From Pelagicoccus mobilis (GTDB taxonomy: Bacteria; Verrucomicrobiota; Verrucomicrobiia; Opitutales; Opitutaceae), in contig NZ_JAENIL010000021.1 in assembly GCF_016595505.1 (NCBI RefSeq), positions 57,838-121,837 of the forward strand: a stretch of DNA of 64,000 nt, in the 5' to 3' direction. Position numbers and translations under genes: made by a program. Of this stretch, positions 62,201-64,000 are shown piece after piece (positions within the stretch are counted from its first letter, which is position 1; every line of letters starts with the position of its first letter). Below the pieces are notes generated by a model. The model was given only the letters and a program-made list of their open reading frames with translations. It did no database searches and was not told the DNA's origin.

Positions 62201-63930
62201 AGTCCCGACCAGCTGCTTGGCGTAACCACATGATGGTCAATCGCAACTACGAGGCCCTCGTCTCAGGCGATGGAGCGTGCGCGGGTTGCGGAGAAAAGCC
62301 AGTCCTCCACGCGCTCGCTTCAGTCACAGAAGCCTACATGCGTCCCGTTTTCCACAAGAAGGCAGATCGACTTCTACAAAAGGTCGCTCAGCTAAGGGAG
62401 ATCGGAAGCAAGAAGCTCGACGAACTGGCTGCAAGCGACACTCAAGCCTACGAAACGTGGAAGCGGATCGTCACTCATGTCATCATGGGGCTAGGTGGCG
62501 ACTCAAAAGTGGACACCGACTCGCGCCTCGCAGCTCGTGGTGAGATTTCGGATACCGAGCTAGTCGACGCCATTTCCAAAGTTCTCGAAACAGAAGCGTT
62601 TAATCACAAGCAGTTGCAGTCGATAGACGGACGACTCGCCAACGGCATGTCAGTCATGGCGATGGGAGCTCACACAGGTTGCAACACCGTATACGGCTCA
62701 ACACCGCCGAACAACCCACACCCTTACCCATGGCTCAACTCCCTCTTCCAGGATGGAGCGACCATTAGCTGGATGATGGGCGAAAGCTTTATGGTCGACA
62801 ACGCTCGCCGCTCCATAATCCCGGAGCGCATGATCGATCACCTCCTAGACGGAGACTTGCTCGACGAAGCCTACTACTTTAACTACACGCACTTCACCGA
62901 CGCTCTCATGACCGACCAAGAGATCAAGGAGCTGCCCAAAGTCTGGTGCGTCGGTGGCGATGGAGGCATGGGAGATATCGGATATCAAAACGTATCCAAA
63001 GTCATCTTACAGAATCGCCCTAACGTGAAGATGCTCATGCTCGACACTCAGGTGTATTCAAACACAGGCGGTCAAAACTCGGATCACAGCCCTATGACTG
63101 GCGGCTTCGACATGAATCAAGCAGGAGCCGCATCACAAGGAAAACTCAACGAGATGAAAAACATCGCCGAGAGTTTCCTCAACGGGCACGGCTCCCCTTA
63201 CCTCGCTCAAGTTTCAATGGCCGATTCCGCAAAACTCTACACCTCGCTCCTCGAGGGACTGAAATACCGCGGTACCGCCTTCTTCCAATGCTACACAACG
63301 TGCCAGCCTGAACACGGGGTGGCAGACAACATGGCTACGAACCAAGCGACTCTCGCCCGCGAAAGCCGCTGCCTGCCTGAGTTCGTATTCAATCCGCAAC
63401 TCGGCGAATCCTACCAGGAGACACTTAGCCTCAAGGGAAACAAGCATGTGGACCGTGATTGGTGGCAGGCCAAATACAGCGAAAGCGGTGAGGTCTACTC
63501 CTTCACGATCGCACACTGGGCCTGTACCGAAGCTCGCTTTCGGCAACATATCAAAAAAGCGAATCCGGAAGAAGTCGAACGCATGGACCACCTTGAGGAC
63601 GTGCTTGTGCGCGTCACTCAGCAAGACATAGTCAACCGCCGTTTCACCGACCCGAAAAGCCTCGCCTACATCCCGGACTTTGGTGTCTACATCAAATACG
63701 ACGCAGGAAACGGGAAGCACATCCCAATGAAGATGAGCCGCCAGATGGTTCTCTTCTGCGTGGAGCGCCGCAAAGCGTGGCGAATGCTACAAAGTCATGC
63801 CGGCATCGTGAACAAGGACTACCAGCTCCAGAAAGAGCTTATCGCAAAAGTGACCAACGGAGAGTTCAGCCCCGACTACGTCAAAGCGCTCGGACGTGAG
63901 CTTCTACAAACCGTAAAAGCTCCCGCATAG
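59275..63930 (+). CDS. nifJ: Pyruvate:ferredoxin (flavodoxin) oxidoreductase, extended form
   Basis: 1551 aa, whereas NifJ-type enzymes usually have about 1170-1230. Oxidatively decarboxylates pyruvate to acetyl-CoA, passing electrons to ferredoxin or flavodoxin. Motifs: N-terminal I-T-P-S-T-E-M-G-E near 40, ferredoxin clusters C-T-Q-C-M-E-C-I-T-S-C-P (about 786-797) and C-K-G-C-G-L-C-V-E-E-C (919-929), C-A-G-C-G-E for the third cluster (1002-1006), thiamine motif G-D-G-G-M-G-D-I-G (about 1227) and Y-S-N-T-G-G-Q. Extra sequence lies before the first cluster, between the clusters and between C-A-G-C-G and the thiamine motif. An extra Cys group D-C-G-G-A-C-G-C is at about 720. Confidence 0.93.
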   Translation: MIASKPKYPGIRVTTNGNQLVSLYTEARIAEAGVFYPITPSTEMGEMFEFARAKGQLNVFGQPTLAIETEGEHAAQGGAIAQSVTGKRTVNFTSGQGIVYGIEQYYHAPGKLSTMVLEVAARALTKHALNVHCGHDDIYSALDTGWIMMFAKDAQQAADQAVILRKVTEKALTPGMNIQDGFLTSHLERTFLKHESELLREFLGAPNDIIECPTEAQKQLFGPTRRRIPKVIDLADPALIGPVQNQEHYMNGVVARRNNFIEPILGFIQDAYNEFGNLTGRHYNFVTEYRNDDAEYTFVSLGSAAENIEAAVDHLRETRGVKVGSVHINVIRPFPQAAVVNALRGKKACIILERTDEPLSGDNPLARDIRGALTKATTNPSFPSRDDLPAMERNEAPRNFSGVYGLGSRDFRPEHIIGAYEFVAESRARQDGKTAADGITFFNLGVDHPYSVCSDEKPSLLPNDAIAVRLHSIGGWGMITTGKNLAEIIGELGTYVAERDQQFEEDGRPKEVVHVSANPKYGSEKKGAPTEYFLTAAPERVRVNCDLKHVNVVLCCDPKAFTHINPIEGLVEGGAFVWESAESPKEAWQRIPSKFRQEIIDKKIRVFILPGFNIAKQATPRPDLQLRMQGNSFLGAFFKVSPFLDTFGIDEDHFKTVVRAQYNKKFGKFGDAVVDSNMEVMNQGGAQLLEVPYGPIEAPDFSAMRGEMLLPNTDCGGACGCTPHADQPDGNPMYRTQAFDSEFRAGLGYDQPASPLSAVGVMASATGATASKYGSRRETPKYYAENCTQCMECITSCPDTALPNTAQDLQTILRTAVDNYVREPEQRKLIAAAIPDVDEAIRDRMKDNAKKKEGESVRDLVMEIVRQEEKISSDAADELDALLKILPLAYLKVPAVFFSLERKEKGKGGIFSIFVSDLCKGCGLCVEECGDHDALRMVEDTEEYNAEILSATEFLKLLPDTNQKYLGLYKDDAPEESRPAAWRNHMMVNRNYEALVSGDGACAGCGEKPVLHALASVTEAYMRPVFHKKADRLLQKVAQLREIGSKKLDELAASDTQAYETWKRIVTHVIMGLGGDSKVDTDSRLAARGEISDTELVDAISKVLETEAFNHKQLQSIDGRLANGMSVMAMGAHTGCNTVYGSTPPNNPHPYPWLNSLFQDGATISWMMGESFMVDNARRSIIPERMIDHLLDGDLLDEAYYFNYTHFTDALMTDQEIKELPKVWCVGGDGGMGDIGYQNVSKVILQNRPNVKMLMLDTQVYSNTGGQNSDHSPMTGGFDMNQAGAASQGKLNEMKNIAESFLNGHGSPYLAQVSMADSAKLYTSLLEGLKYRGTAFFQCYTTCQPEHGVADNMATNQATLARESRCLPEFVFNPQLGESYQETLSLKGNKHVDRDWWQAKYSESGEVYSFTIAHWACTEARFRQHIKKANPEEVERMDHLEDVLVRVTQQDIVNRRFTDPKSLAYIPDFGVYIKYDAGNGKHIPMKMSRQMVLFCVERRKAWRMLQSHAGIVNKDYQLQKELIAKVTNGEFSPDYVKALGRELLQTVKAPA

Positions 63931-64000
63931 AAGAATTAAAACAACAGAGTCCGGTCCCGCTAAAAAAACCGCCCTCCACTCGCGCAGTTTCATGTCGAAC

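Noticed and set aside
1..64000. CRISPR arrays, prophage or transposase genes
   Set aside because: No spaced direct repeats of CRISPR type and no integrase, transposase or phage structural genes were found.

Overview
The window looks like a chromosomal segment of a marine heterotroph of the Verrucomicrobiota, most likely class Opitutia (Puniceicoccales/Pelagicoccus-like). The basis is a dense array of secreted S1-type sulfatases, a protein ending in a VPDSG-CTERM-like sorting tail (a signal typical of this phylum), and the presence of xylose/xylan genes, a MoxR-Bat operon and a large pyruvate:ferredoxin oxidoreductase. The genus assignment is inference; no rRNA gene is present.

Region 1 (1-16.7 kb) is a polysaccharide-degradation locus. 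From right to left on the minus strand it holds seven complete sulfatases plus the N-terminal piece of another that runs off the left edge, and two glycoside hydrolases (a GH43-like beta-propeller and a GH5-like clan GH-A enzyme). Most genes overlap by 4-14 bp. On the plus strand follow a secreted aldose-1-epimerase-like protein and a further sulfatase, giving nine sulfatases in all. Each has a signal peptide and a C-x-[PA]-x-R formylglycine site, so they presumably desulfate an algal polysaccharide outside the cytoplasm. The substrate cannot be read from sequence. No sulfatase-maturing enzyme is in the window.

Region 2 (16.7-19.9 kb) has an ECF-like sigma factor translationally coupled to a transmembrane Ser/Thr-kinase-like protein with an altered ATP site, then a tRNA-Gln(CUG) whose 3' end is duplicated about 190 bp downstream. 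This may mark the edge of the accessory block.

Region 3 (19.9-37.9 kb) is mostly housekeeping: a Nudix hydrolase, an EEP-family phosphodiesterase, an M48 protease, xseB-dxs, an EVE protein, a six-gene moxR-DUF58-batA-batB-batC-like-batD/E operon, a TlpA-like thioredoxin, a giant DUF748/AsmA-like protein and a HAD hydrolase.

Region 4 (38-51.6 kb) contains xylBA with a divergent AraC regulator and a likely operator, an ECF sigma/putative anti-sigma pair coupled to a secreted protein, two back-to-back ABC-2 exporters, a GH10 xylanase lipoprotein, a double thioredoxin-fold protein and the VPDSG-type protein. With the GH5/GH43 enzymes of region 1, xylan can plausibly be taken from polymer to xylulose-5-phosphate.

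Region 5 (51.6-64 kb) holds DUF3500, a DEAD-box helicase, GtrA, topoisomerase III, a small secreted protein, a divergent LpxC-like protein with a disturbed metal-binding helix, and an oversized NifJ-type oxidoreductase. GC-rich palindromic repeats sit in several intergenic gaps.
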